64,000 nucleotides of DNA. Source: Petralouisia muris. GTDB taxonomy: Bacteria; Bacillota; Clostridia; Lachnospirales; Lachnospiraceae. The stretch spans positions 98,873-162,872 of the forward strand of contig NZ_SRYA01000003.1 in NCBI RefSeq assembly GCF_004793545.1. The letters run 5' to 3'. Position 1 is the stretch's first letter. Each line of letters begins with the position of its first letter. The notes beneath the pieces were generated by a model. The model saw nothing but the letters and a program-made list of their open reading frames with translations. It had not been told where the DNA came from and searched no databases. This document shows positions 25,456 to 34,295 of this stretch, piece after piece. The translations under genes were made by a program, and so were the position numbers.

Positions 25456-26892
25456 ATGGGACTGACAGGAATGAGGATTGTAATGGCAGTAGGCATGCTG
25501 CCGGTACTGCCGATATTTTTTGGGGTATATTGGTTTTTGGCAGGGGAGAAAGACGGAACACAGTTTGGAGTAACCCTGTGGCAGGGGGCCAAAGAACAGC
25601 CTAAAGTGCAGGAAATTAAAAAGAAATATCAAAAAGAATTGAAAATTTACACCCTGATTTCTCTGGTTTTATTTCTTTTGGCGCTGCTGCCAGAACATGA
25701 ATCGCTGATCATAACGGGTATGATGGTATGGGTGTTTTTCGTGTGGATTTTTCTTCTTGTTCCCTTTCAGCGGGCCAACAGCAGAATGAAAGAGCGGAAG
25801 CGGGAATTTCTGGCGTCCCAGCCCAGGGAAGAGCATTGTGAGGAACGGGAAGAAATTCTGATTGACGTGACAGCGGCCGGAGTTGTAAAAATGAAACATT
25901 CCAGAAAATCCATTTATGCAGGCTGTGTATTTGGCTTCCTTGCGCCTGCTGCTGAAGTCTTTTTCTATGAAGTCTGGCGTCGCCCCTGGCTGCCGGACTT
26001 GTGGTTAATTGAATGTATCTTGTTGTCCCTTGCAGGTACGGCCTGTTTGTTTCCGCTGTACCTGAAATTTTTTGAAAGACAGCGGATCAAGGTATTTACC
26101 TATAACAGCCAGGTGAATCTGCAGGTGGCAGAGATTCGTCGGTATCATCTCAGCCGGTTTTGCACATCCATGGCCTGGCTGACAGGGCTGTTTAACTGGG
26201 GAATTCTGTGCTCCTTCCATGTTCCTTACAAATGGTTTCCATGGATGGTTGAAATCCTAAGCCTGTTGTTTGGGATGATTGTCCTGGCAGAGATTGTCCG
26301 CTGCTTTAAAAAGATAGAGAAACATAGCAGAAAATATCTTTCACAGGAGCTTCCGGCAGAAGAAGACGATGACAAATATTGGATCTGCGGAATGATTTAC
26401 TATAATAAAAATGACGCCCGGACATTTGTAGAACCCCGGGTGGGCTTCGGATTTACTGCGAATATGGCAAAGCCCGCTGTGAAATATACAATGATTGCAG
26501 CCTGGGCAGTTCTGGCAGTTTATGTGTTTGGTGCATGCGGATGGAGCATTTTGGAAGAATTTACCCCTGTATCCCTTGCTTATGAGGATGGAACGCTGAC
26601 GGCAAACCACTGGAAAAAAGTATATCAGATCGAGCAGTCAGAAATAAAGCAGGCAATCCTGCTGGAAGAAGAGCCGGACATCAGGCGGCAAAGAGGAACT
26701 GGAATGAAAACAGTGAAGAAAGGCGATTTCTACAGCGATACATACCGTCAGGATTTCAAAGTCTGTATAAATCCCCAGGAACCGCCTTTTCTCATGATTG
26801 AGTCTTCAGACGGCGGATGGTATCTGCTGGGCGGGAGCGACGGGGAAGCGACCCGGGATATTTTGGATAAAATACGCCTTGAGGCGGATTAG
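25456..26892 (+). CDS. Multi-pass membrane protein with a DUF5808-like segment
   Basis: This 478-residue protein has hydrophobic segments near residues 5-25, 65-105, 155-215, 235-285 and 355-375. Between the last two, KYWICGMIYYNKNDARTFVE and PRVGFGFTAN match the DUF5808 motif often found in YtrA-linked membrane proteins. A soluble C-terminal domain (VYQIEQSEIKQAILLEEEP) follows. ATG 25456 has AGGAGG 7 bases upstream; the ten extra upstream codons lack one. It is probably co-transcribed with the YtrA regulator. The function is unknown; a role in envelope stress or antibiotic sensing is speculation. Confidence 0.75.
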   Translation: MGLTGMRIVMAVGMLPVLPIFFGVYWFLAGEKDGTQFGVTLWQGAKEQPKVQEIKKKYQKELKIYTLISLVLFLLALLPEHESLIITGMMVWVFFVWIFLLVPFQRANSRMKERKREFLASQPREEHCEEREEILIDVTAAGVVKMKHSRKSIYAGCVFGFLAPAAEVFFYEVWRRPWLPDLWLIECILLSLAGTACLFPLYLKFFERQRIKVFTYNSQVNLQVAEIRRYHLSRFCTSMAWLTGLFNWGILCSFHVPYKWFPWMVEILSLLFGMIVLAEIVRCFKKIEKHSRKYLSQELPAEEDDDKYWICGMIYYNKNDARTFVEPRVGFGFTANMAKPAVKYTMIAAWAVLAVYVFGACGWSILEEFTPVSLAYEDGTLTANHWKKVYQIEQSEIKQAILLEEEPDIRRQRGTGMKTVKKGDFYSDTYRQDFKVCINPQEPPFLMIESSDGGWYLLGGSDGEATRDILDKIRLEAD

Positions 26893-27004
26893 AGCGTGTT
26901 TGAGAAATGCTGCTTTCTTTCCTAAAAGGAATCAGAAACACATTGAATATAATACATCCCTGGATTCATATATTTTAGGGAAATACTTATGGAGCGTTCA
27001 GTGG

Positions 27005-27751
27005 ATGAAAGGAAAGAAAATCTGGAAAAAATTCCTGCTGTTTGATTTGTGCTGCCTTTGCCTGGCGTTTGGGCTGCTTCTCACCGGAACAGGAAAAGGG
27101 AAGGAAATGAAACAGGGCCTTATGGCAGCGGCTGAAAAATTGGAAAAAACCCGGCAGGCCTCGGGAACGGCCCAGACAGATGCGGGATCTTCGGAAAGAA
27201 AAAAAGTAGCGCTTACCTTTGACGACGGACCCAATCCCCAATATACGCCGGAAATGCTTGCCGCATTAAAAAAGAAGGGCGTGAAAGCCACCTTTTTCTT
27301 GTTGGGGCAGGAGGTGGAAAAATATCCGGAGATTGTAAAGCAGATTCAGGAAGAAGGGCACCTGATTGGAAATCATTCCTACAAGCATGAACAGCTAAGT
27401 AAGCTTCCCATGGAACAGGCCTGCAGCCAGGTCAGCCGTACCAATGACCTGATTTATGGAATTACAGGGGTTTACCCTTCTTATCTGCGGCCGCCATTTG
27501 GAGACTGGCACGAGAAGCTGGACTGTGAAGTAAATATGGTAGAAGTGCTCTGGGACGTGGATACCCTGGACTGGTCCAGCCAGAATCATGCCCAAATCGT
27601 AGAAAAAGTGATGAAAAATGTTCAGGAAAACGACATTATCCTGATGCATGACGGGTATGAGACTTCCGTTACCGCAACCGTGGAGATTATTGATGCGCTG
27701 GAAAAGCAGGGGTATGAGTTCGTAACGGTGGATGAGATTCTCTTTGAGTGA
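27005..27751 (+). CDS. Polysaccharide deacetylase (NodB/PdaA type)
   Basis: This 248-residue protein has one N-terminal membrane or signal segment (FLLFDLCCLCLAFGLLL) and a NodB domain with all motifs: TFDDGPNPQYTPE, HSYKH (metal His pair), RPPFGDW, DVDTLDWSSQN and ILMHDGYE. It should deacetylate GlcNAc or MurNAc in the cell wall or another extracellular polysaccharide. The start at ATG 27005 has GGAG 10 bases upstream; the longer open frame upstream overlaps the preceding gene and looks non-coding. Confidence 0.92.
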   Translation: MKGKKIWKKFLLFDLCCLCLAFGLLLTGTGKGKEMKQGLMAAAEKLEKTRQASGTAQTDAGSSERKKVALTFDDGPNPQYTPEMLAALKKKGVKATFFLLGQEVEKYPEIVKQIQEEGHLIGNHSYKHEQLSKLPMEQACSQVSRTNDLIYGITGVYPSYLRPPFGDWHEKLDCEVNMVEVLWDVDTLDWSSQNHAQIVEKVMKNVQENDIILMHDGYETSVTATVEIIDALEKQGYEFVTVDEILFE

Positions 27752-27938
27752 ATGTACATATTTGGAAACTGAAGCCTGCAAAAATAAGGTGGAAATTGCC
27801 CGGTGGTTGTGATAGAATGTCAGATGAGATGATTTGCATGAAAACAGACATAATTTGCAGCAGCATCATGAAGTTAGAAAAACGATATGATTTGTATTTA
27901 ATTGATATATATGGGCAAAATGCGAAGGAGGAATGCGT

Positions 27939-29267
27939 ATGGATTTATTTGAGTATATGCGGGAGCAGAATCAGGAAAAAGAATCCCCTTTGGCAAGCCG
28001 TCTGCGTCCCGCCAGATTAGAGGAAGTGGCAGGGCAGCAGCATATCATAGGGAAGGATAAGCTGTTGTACCGCGCCATTTTAGCGGATAAGCTCAGCTCC
28101 ATTATTTTTTACGGACCGCCGGGAACTGGGAAAACGACCCTTGCAAAAGTGATTGCCAATACCACCAGCGCAGAGTTTACCCAGATTAACGCAACCTCTG
28201 CCGGTAAGAAGGACATGGAGGAAGTAGTGCAGCAGGCGAAGAACAATCTGGGAATGTATGGGAAAAAGACCATATTGTTTATTGATGAGATTCACCGTTT
28301 CAATAAATCTCAGCAGGACTATCTGCTGCCCTTTGTGGAGGACGGCACGGTCATATTGATTGGAGCCACCACAGAGAATCCTTATTTTGAAGTGAATGGA
28401 GCTCTTTTGTCACGTTCTGTGATTTTTGAACTGAAACCCCTGGAAAAAGAGGATATCAAACAGATTTTGGTGCGGGCAGTCACAGACAGGGAGAAAGGAA
28501 TGGGAAGTTATGAGGCGGAACTGGAAGAAGATGCTCTGGAATTTCTGGCTGACATGTCAAACGGGGACGCCAGGGCAGCGCTCACTGCCATAGAACTGGG
28601 GGTGCTTACCACGCCCCGGGGAGAAGATGGGAAAATTCACATTACGCTGGAGGTTGCCTCAGAATGTATTCAGAAAAGAGTAGTGCAATACGATAAAAGC
28701 GGGGATAATCATTATGATGTCATTTCCGCTTTTATTAAAAGCATGCGGGGATCTGATCCGGATGCTGCCGTTTATTATTTAGCCAGGATGCTTTATGCAG
28801 GGGAGGATATTAAATTTATTGCCAGACGGATTATGATCTGTGCTTCCGAGGATGTGGGAAATGCAGATCCCAATGCCCTTGTGGTGGCGGTCAGCGCCGC
28901 TCAGGCCGTGGAGCGGGTTGGAATGCCGGAGGCCCAGCTGATTCTTTCCCAGGCGGTAACCTATGTGGCAAGCGCACCTAAGAGCAACGCTTCCTGTCTA
29001 GCGATTGGCCGTGCTATGGAGACGGTCAAAGCCACAAAGACTGCGCCAGTTCCGGCGCATTTGCAGGATTCCCATTATCGGGGCGCGCAAAAGCTGGGCC
29101 GCGGTTTGGGCTATCTTTACGCCCATGATTTTCCCAATCATTATGTGAAACAGCAGTATCTTCCAGATGGCCTGACAGAAGAAAAATTTTATGAACCTAC
29201 GGAAAATGGATATGAAAGACAGATAAAATCCCATCTTGCTTTTCTAAAAGAAGAGCAGAAGAGCTGA
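27939..29267 (+). CDS. rarA: Replication-associated recombination protein A (RarA/MgsA)
   Basis: This 442-residue AAA+ ATPase has MDLFEYMREQN then PLASRLRPARLEEVAGQQHI, typical of RarA. Walker A is FYGPPGTGKTTLA, Walker B LFIDEIHRFNKSQQDYLLP, and sensor 1 is LIGATTENPYFEVN. It belongs to the clamp-loader-like group and acts at stalled replication forks. ATG 27939 has GGAGG at a 7-base spacing; ATG 27933 is too close to it. Its C-terminal tetramer domain (MRGSDPDAAVYYLARML) is complete. Confidence 0.95.
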   Translation: MDLFEYMREQNQEKESPLASRLRPARLEEVAGQQHIIGKDKLLYRAILADKLSSIIFYGPPGTGKTTLAKVIANTTSAEFTQINATSAGKKDMEEVVQQAKNNLGMYGKKTILFIDEIHRFNKSQQDYLLPFVEDGTVILIGATTENPYFEVNGALLSRSVIFELKPLEKEDIKQILVRAVTDREKGMGSYEAELEEDALEFLADMSNGDARAALTAIELGVLTTPRGEDGKIHITLEVASECIQKRVVQYDKSGDNHYDVISAFIKSMRGSDPDAAVYYLARMLYAGEDIKFIARRIMICASEDVGNADPNALVVAVSAAQAVERVGMPEAQLILSQAVTYVASAPKSNASCLAIGRAMETVKATKTAPVPAHLQDSHYRGAQKLGRGLGYLYAHDFPNHYVKQQYLPDGLTEEKFYEPTENGYERQIKSHLAFLKEEQKS

Positions 29268-29272
29268 GCTTT

Positions 29273-29339
29273 GGGTAACATACATATTTATCAGGAGAGC
29301 TGAATTATGGATAACATGCATATTTATCAGGAGATCTGA
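29273..29339 (+). repeat. Tandem 31-bp direct repeat after rarA
   Basis: The segments 29273-29303 and 29309-29339 are near-identical, sharing CATATTTATCAGGAGA and the flanking GGNTAACAT and CTGA, with a 36-bp period. Each contains CAGGAGA, a ribosome-site-like core, but no open frame follows. The gap to 29541 holds nothing else obvious. Confidence 0.75.
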
Positions 29340-29541
29340 CTTTTGCAGAACTTATCTGTTGGCAGCAGCGGCCAAAATTTTACAGGGAAGTCTTTGCTGT
29401 GCGGACACATGTAAATTTCTGAGAGAAAATGCTTTACAATCTGAACGGAATAGTGCATAATAGGAATGTTGAGAAAAGAGAGAAGAGAAAACGAGACTGT
29501 TGTGGACAGTTCAAAAATGGGAAGTTCAGGAGGAATGAAAT

Positions 29542-30837
29542 ATGCAGTCATATCAGGAAATGAGCAGGGAAGAGTTATTGAAAGAAAAGACAGCGTTAGA
29601 GGCAGCCTATCGGAAGTATGCGAAAAGCGGCCTGAAGCTGGATATGTCCAGGGGAAAGCCCTCTGCGGAACAGTTGGATCTGTCTATGGAAATGATGAAT
29701 GTGCTAAACAGTAATACGGATCTGAGCTGTGAAGATGGAACAGACTGCCGGAATTACGGAGTGCTGGACGGAATTCAGGAAGCAAAAGTACTGTTGGGAG
29801 ATATGATTGAATGCCATCCGGATAACATTATTATTTATGGAAATTCCAGTTTGAATATTATGTACGATACGGTTTCAAGATCCATGACTCACGGGGTGAT
29901 GGGCAATACGCCATGGTGTAAGCTGGATAAAGTGAAATTTTTATGTCCGGTGCCGGGATATGACAGGCATTTTTCCATCACGGAATACTTTGGAATAGAA
30001 ATGATCAACGTACCTATGCTTTCTACCGGTCCGGATATGGATATTGTGGAGGATTTAGTCAGCAAAGATGAGGCCATCAAGGCCATCTGGTGTGTGCCGA
30101 AATATTCCAATCCTCAGGGAATCACCTATTCCGATGAAACAGTCCGCCGGTTTGCCAGACTGAAACCGGCAGCGAGGGATTTCCGTATTTATTGGGATAA
30201 CGCCTATGGAGTGCATCATTTGTATGATATCGATCAGGATAATCTGGTGGAGATTCTGGCAGAGTGCAAACGTGCAGGCAATCCAGATATGGTGTACAAA
30301 TTCTGCTCCACCTCTAAGATTAGTTTTCCAGGTTCCGGCGTGGCTGCGATTGCTGCGTCAGCCAATAATCTGGTGGAAATCAGAAAGCAGTTGCAGATAG
30401 CAACAATAGGCCATGATAAAGTAAATCAGCTCCGGCATGTGAGATTTTTCAAGGATATTTACGGCATGACAGAGCATATGAGAAAACACGCAGATATTCT
30501 GCGTCCCAAATTTGAAATGATCATTGAGACCTTTGAGCGCGAATTGGAAGGTAAAGGCGCTGGCACCTGGATTGCGCCCAAGGGTGGATATTTTATTGCT
30601 TTTGAAGCATTGGAAGGCTGTGCAAAATCCATTGTGGCGAAAGCAAAGAAGGCCGGCGTGACAATGACGCCTGCCGGAGCGCCTTACCCTTACGGAAAAG
30701 ACCCGACAGACAGCACAATCCGTATTGCGCCTACCTATCCTACGTTGGATGATCTGAAGATAGCAACGGATATTTTTGTGATTTGCGTGAAATTAGTGAC
30801 AATTGAGAAAGTTCTGGAGAGTAAGTCTGCGTCCTGA
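29542..30837 (+). CDS. Aspartate aminotransferase, subgroup Ic (MocR-like fold type I)
   Basis: This 431-residue PLP enzyme matches the AspT-type aminotransferases: SGLKLDMSRGKPSAEQLDL near the N-terminus, NIIIYGNSSLNIMYDTVSR, KAIWCVPKYSNPQGITYS, YWDNAYGVHHL, and the PLP Lys in CSTSKISFPGSGVA. It should interconvert aspartate and 2-oxoglutarate with oxaloacetate and glutamate. AGGAGG lies 8 bases before the ATG. The gene after it, 32 bp downstream, is a small alarmone synthetase, perhaps co-transcribed. Confidence 0.88.
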   Translation: MQSYQEMSREELLKEKTALEAAYRKYAKSGLKLDMSRGKPSAEQLDLSMEMMNVLNSNTDLSCEDGTDCRNYGVLDGIQEAKVLLGDMIECHPDNIIIYGNSSLNIMYDTVSRSMTHGVMGNTPWCKLDKVKFLCPVPGYDRHFSITEYFGIEMINVPMLSTGPDMDIVEDLVSKDEAIKAIWCVPKYSNPQGITYSDETVRRFARLKPAARDFRIYWDNAYGVHHLYDIDQDNLVEILAECKRAGNPDMVYKFCSTSKISFPGSGVAAIAASANNLVEIRKQLQIATIGHDKVNQLRHVRFFKDIYGMTEHMRKHADILRPKFEMIIETFERELEGKGAGTWIAPKGGYFIAFEALEGCAKSIVAKAKKAGVTMTPAGAPYPYGKDPTDSTIRIAPTYPTLDDLKIATDIFVICVKLVTIEKVLESKSAS

Positions 30838-30869
30838 TTACGTATAGAAAGGATGGAAAGAAAAGGAAA

Positions 30870-31523
30870 ATGGAAGTACCCGATAAATTTAACGAAGGGG
30901 TAACCAGTTGGGAGACGGTTATTTTCTTATATAATTCGGCTTTGAAAGAAGTGGGTACCAAAGTTGAGATTTTAAATGACGAATTCCGACACATACATAA
31001 ATATAACCCCATTGAGTATGTAAAGTCCAGGATAAAGTCTCCGGAAAGCATTGTGAAGAAGCTGAAGCGCCATGGATATGAAAGCACCATTGATAATATG
31101 GTAAAGCACATCAACGACATTGCCGGAATCCGGGTGGTGTGTTCCTTCACTTCTGATATTTACCGGCTGGCAGAAATGATTGGAAGGCAGAATGATTTAA
31201 CTGTAGTTTCCATTAAGGATTATATTAAGAATCCAAAAGACAGCGGATATAAGAGTTACCATATGCTGGTAACAGTTCCCATTTTTCTGACGGACGGAGT
31301 TGTGGACACAAAGGTTGAGATTCAAATCAGAACCATTGCCATGGATTTCTGGGCGAGCCTGGAACATAAGATTTATTATAAATTTGAAGGAAATGCGCCG
31401 GAATATATCAGCCGGGATTTGCAGGAATGCGCTGGAATTGTGTCCATGCTGGATGCGAAAATGCTTTCTTTGAATGAAGCGATTATACAGGCGAAAGAGC
31501 AGCAGAGAGTGAAGGAAGAATAA
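30870..31523 (+). CDS. relQ: Small alarmone synthetase (RelQ/YjbM type GTP pyrophosphokinase)
   Basis: This 217-residue protein is a stand-alone RelA/SpoT synthetase domain: YVKSRIKSPESIVKKLKRHG, DIAGIRVVCSFTSDIYRLAE, KDYIKNPKDSGYKSYHM, VEIQIRTIAMDFWASLEHK. The metal-binding Glu in EIQIRT and the ATP-binding basic patch are present. It makes (p)ppGpp from GTP/GDP and ATP. No hydrolase, TGS or ACT domain is present. Its 3' end (coding for EAIIQAKEQQRVKEE) is the first unit of a threefold tandem repeat running into the next gene. Confidence 0.95.
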   Translation: MEVPDKFNEGVTSWETVIFLYNSALKEVGTKVEILNDEFRHIHKYNPIEYVKSRIKSPESIVKKLKRHGYESTIDNMVKHINDIAGIRVVCSFTSDIYRLAEMIGRQNDLTVVSIKDYIKNPKDSGYKSYHMLVTVPIFLTDGVVDTKVEIQIRTIAMDFWASLEHKIYYKFEGNAPEYISRDLQECAGIVSMLDAKMLSLNEAIIQAKEQQRVKEE

Positions 31524-31644
31524 TGTGCTTTTCTGCATAAAGCGATAATGCAGGCGAAAAAGCAGCAGAGAGTGAAGGAAGAATCATGTGAGTTTTTTTC
31601 TGTATAAAGCGATAATGCAGGCCAAAAAGCAGCAGAGAGTGAAG
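31479..31644 (+). repeat. Threefold tandem duplication at the relQ / MBL gene junction
   Basis: Copies run 31479-31541 (63 bp, the 3' end of relQ), 31542-31608 (67 bp, non-coding) and 31609-31644 (partial, just before the next start). All share GCGATNATNCAGGC and AGCAGCAGAGAGTGAA. The second and third copies differ from the first by few bases, so this is a recent duplication. Confidence 0.88.
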
Positions 31645-31650
31645 ATGGGA

Positions 31651-32580
31651 ATGAAAATAAAGGTTCTGGCGGAAAATACAGTGTATAAAAGAGGATATCT
31701 GGGAGAACACGGGCTGTCCCTGTGGATGGAAACAAAGGAAAAGCAGTATCTCTTTGATATGGGGCAGTCCGGCGTTTTTTTGCAGAATGCTGATAAAATG
31801 AATCTTAATTTGGAACAGTTGGATGGCATTATTTTAAGCCATGGGCATTATGACCACTGCGGAGGAATGCTGGCATGGACAAGAAAACACAAATCCTGCG
31901 AAAATCCCAGTGGGATACCCATTTATATTAATCGGAGGGCATTTGACAGAAAATATTCCAAACATCCGGTAACAGGAGATTTGCTGTTTAGCGGAATTCA
32001 GGAAGATGCAGAAAAGTGGATGAAGGAAAGCGGCAATCTAATTTGCACCAGCGAAGGGCGCTCAGAAGTTACAGAAGATGTGTATCTCTTATCGAAGATT
32101 CCTTATGCAACAGATTTTGAGGCTGTGCCTGCCAGATTTCTGAAGGAAGTGCGTTCAGAAATGTATCAGAACGAAGAAGAGCCTGGAAATGAATATCAGC
32201 AGCCGGAAAATTTAGAAAAAGAGAAGACGAACCAGAGTCATCTTGCGGCAGATACAATGGAAGATGAGCAGCTTCTTGTTATTCGGGAAGACCAAGGCTT
32301 GTGCGTATTTGCAGGCTGTGCGCATCCTGGTATGATAAATTGTCTGAATTATGTGCGGTCTTCTTTTCCAGGGGAGCATATTCACAGCCTTGTGGCAGGA
32401 ATGCATTTGAAAGGCTGCCGTGCCAAACAATTGAAGCTGACCATAGAGTCCCTTCAGGAAATGGATATAGATAGGATAGTGCCCCTGCATTGCACTGGGA
32501 TGTTAGCAATCGCGGCCATAAAAGAAGCAATGGGGGATAAGTGCCTGCTAGCGGAAGTGGGAAAAACGATTGTCTTATAG
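31651..32580 (+). CDS. MBL-fold metallohydrolase (DdpP/MJ0936-like, beta-lactamase fold)
   Basis: This 309-residue protein starts MKIKVLAENTVYKRGYLGEH and carries the metal motif LSHGHYDHCGGMLA, a second metal region CVFAGCAHPGMINCLNYV and PLHCTGM. That is the pattern of the 7,8-dihydropterin-6-methyl-phosphate-synthase-like MBL group. A variable acidic insert (about 185-210, NEEEPGNEYQQPENLEKEKT) is present. Either ATG 31645 or 31651 could be the start; homologues usually begin MKIKVL. The frame extends upstream into the third repeat copy, but that part is probably not translated. The substrate is unknown. Confidence 0.85.
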   Translation: MKIKVLAENTVYKRGYLGEHGLSLWMETKEKQYLFDMGQSGVFLQNADKMNLNLEQLDGIILSHGHYDHCGGMLAWTRKHKSCENPSGIPIYINRRAFDRKYSKHPVTGDLLFSGIQEDAEKWMKESGNLICTSEGRSEVTEDVYLLSKIPYATDFEAVPARFLKEVRSEMYQNEEEPGNEYQQPENLEKEKTNQSHLAADTMEDEQLLVIREDQGLCVFAGCAHPGMINCLNYVRSSFPGEHIHSLVAGMHLKGCRAKQLKLTIESLQEMDIDRIVPLHCTGMLAIAAIKEAMGDKCLLAEVGKTIVL

Positions 32581-32632
32581 CGGGAGCAGAAATTTTCTGG
32601 GATTGGAGCGGGTGCTTATGTATGAAAGAATC

Positions 32633-32662
32633 AGAAAAAGCTGGGGTTTCCCAGCTTTTTCT
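32633..32662. terminator. Bidirectional terminator between convergent genes
   Basis: AGAAAAAGCTGGG (32633-32645) pairs perfectly with CCCAGCTTTTTCT (32650-32662) over a GTTT loop. A/T runs in the arms let it work in both directions, for the MBL gene (plus) and the nuclease-like gene (minus, stop at 32742). Confidence 0.88.
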
Positions 32663-32741
32663 AGCATAATATCCAAGTATTCAGAAACCGAACTCTTCGG
32701 ATAGGAGATATTAGGGCGTATCATAGCGATTTATAGCACAG

Positions 32742-33758
32742 TTAATGATTATTTTGTTTCGCCTCCAGTTCGGCAATGCGAGCTTTTAACATAGCGTTTT
32801 CATTGGCATATTTTGCGTTTTCATTAGCATATCTTGCGTTTTCATTAGCATATCTTGCGTTTTCATTGGCGTATCGGAGAATTTCATCCGCATATTTCGC
32901 ATTTTCATCCGCATATCTGGTGATTTCTTCCTTCAACTCTGCAATCTGGAAGCGGTATTTGTCATTGGGAAGTTCAATGGTGCCAGGAAACAAAGGTTTC
33001 ACGTCAATCACTTCTCCTTTCCTTTTTTCGCAAAAATGGTTCTGTATATGTTCGTATAAAAGTGAGGTTAAATCTAAAAGCTGGCCGGCGTCATCCGGCG
33101 TAAGGTTGCCGGCCTGAAGATTGGCTTCTATGCTGTCAATTATATCATGGCGGATCTCATCCTGCAAGCGGGAGAATTCCTCCTGGGAAAAAGCGGGGCG
33201 CTGTGGAGGTTTGGGATACTGCCGCTCCAGGAGCCTGCGGAGTCGAAGGGCCTGGAAGGGGATGAGAATGGCCATGCCCATATGATCCAGCTTCTTCACG
33301 CTGTGATTTAAGTAGACGAAGTTCTTCACCTGATAGTCGAAGCCGCCCTGGCTGCCGAAGGAGACGTGAAGGACGTCTTTCTTGGGAATGGAGCTTTTGC
33401 AGTTTAAGTAGATGACAGCGGCCTCCGGAAAGCGGAGCGAGTGAGGGCTGTCCCGGGAAGCCATAGCGTAGAGGAAGCCATATTCAAAGACCCGGAGGGC
33501 AACCAGTTCATTTCTTGCCATCTGAGCTTCCAGGTGGAAAGTTTCCTGCCCGGCGACAGTGACGAGAATGTCCAGGGAGCGGCGCTTCAAATCAGGACGG
33601 ATGATTTCTTTGTTGGGATAGGTGACGGAGCTGTCCAGCGGGAAGCCGCGTCCAAAAAGGCCGTTGATTAAGCGTATGACGGCAGGGCCGGAGAGGGTGA
33701 AGATGCGTTTGAAGAGGGTGTCATAGACCTGCCAGGCGGTGTGGGATTGTGATTTGAT
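32742..33758 (-). CDS. Rpn-family nuclease-like protein with a heptad-repeat tail and no normal start codon
   Basis: The open frame runs from 33758 (ATC) to 32742, 338 residues. It begins KSQSHTAWQVYDTLFKRIF, as Rpn/PD-(D/E)XK family proteins do, and carries SLDILVTVAGQETFHLEAQ, the D...ExQ nuclease core. AAAGGAGG sits exactly 7 bases upstream of the ATC, where ATG is expected. No ATG, GTG or TTG is in frame before TTG 33590, which lies inside the conserved domain. The C-terminus (about 285-332) is built of 7-residue units YANENAR/YADENAK. Either the gene starts at AUC or it has lost its start. It may act in genome rearrangement or as a toxin-like nuclease. Confidence 0.65.
   Translation of the reverse strand: MKSQSHTAWQVYDTLFKRIFTLSGPAVIRLINGLFGRGFPLDSSVTYPNKEIIRPDLKRRSLDILVTVAGQETFHLEAQMARNELVALRVFEYGFLYAMASRDSPHSLRFPEAAVIYLNCKSSIPKKDVLHVSFGSQGGFDYQVKNFVYLNHSVKKLDHMGMAILIPFQALRLRRLLERQYPKPPQRPAFSQEEFSRLQDEIRHDIIDSIEANLQAGNLTPDDAGQLLDLTSLLYEHIQNHFCEKRKGEVIDVKPLFPGTIELPNDKYRFQIAELKEEITRYADENAKYADEILRYANENARYANENARYANENAKYANENAMLKARIAELEAKQNNH
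32793..32919 (-). repeat. Six imperfect 21-bp tandem repeats coding a heptad coiled coil
   Basis: About six units of 21 bp (plus strand core TTTTCATTAGCATATCTTGC) encode repeats YANENAR/YADENAK. Units 2-4 are nearly identical; units at the right end diverge (TTTCATCCGCATAT). The period equals one heptad, so copy-number change keeps the reading frame. Confidence 0.9.
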
Positions 33759-33774
33759 GGAAAAACCTCCTTTG

Positions 33775-34176
33775 TGTGAAGAAGTGCAGGTGGAGCAGTA
33801 AACAGTTATTTTGCGGTTCGTGGCTGGGTAGATCAGAAAGATGCATACGAAAAAACAGTCATTTTACGCAAGGAATGAGTAATAAGCGGTGGATGGAGAA
33901 TAGCCCTAAAAAGCATAACAGAAGAATTTGCCATGTGACAAAGCATTTCTGGCATGTGAGGGAAGTGGATAAGTCCAAAAACGTTATGGAAAGATTTTGT
34001 CCGAACAGTGATTCCTATTTTACGGATATTCCATATGGTAAGCATAGGAAAACGACTTGTATATGATAAGATTATAATGTGAAAGAGATATATTGTCAAT
34101 AAAATTGTGTCTGTTATCAGCATAATTAAGGAAAAAATGCAGAAATCCCAGAAAAATCCATGGAAAAAACTGCTCA
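33775..34176. other. Intergenic stretch without a recognisable gene
   Basis: This 400-bp part of the gap before the Big_2 protein holds a 96-codon plus-strand frame (33776-34066) with no family signature and no good ribosome site, and a TATAAT at 34073-34078 without a -35. I see no RNA fold or repeat that I would call. Confidence 0.5.
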
Positions 34177-34233
34177 ATAGAATATATTAATCTATTCTAT
34201 GGAATTGACAAACCTGAAAAAAAGTGATATGTT
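34177..34233 (+). promoter_or_regulatory. Promoter of the Big_2 surface protein with an upstream palindrome
   Basis: TTGACA (34205-34210) and TATGTT (34228-34233) are 17 bp apart. Just upstream, ATAGAATA (34177-34184) and TATTCTAT (34193-34200) form a perfect inverted repeat ending 4 bp before the -35, the place for an activator or repressor site. Confidence 0.7.
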
Positions 34234-34295
34234 TATAGACAAGACAGAAAACGAAGGATGTCTGAGAAACAACAATTATTAAAGGAGGATTTGTA

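Noticed and set aside
32793..32919. Regular short repeats considered as a CRISPR array
   Set aside because: The units are adjacent 21-bp in-frame repeats without unique spacers, inside a gene.
33776..34066. 96-codon frame before the Big_2 gene
   Set aside because: No ribosome site, no family match, and an amino-acid make-up (many Cys, Trp, His) unlike real proteins here.
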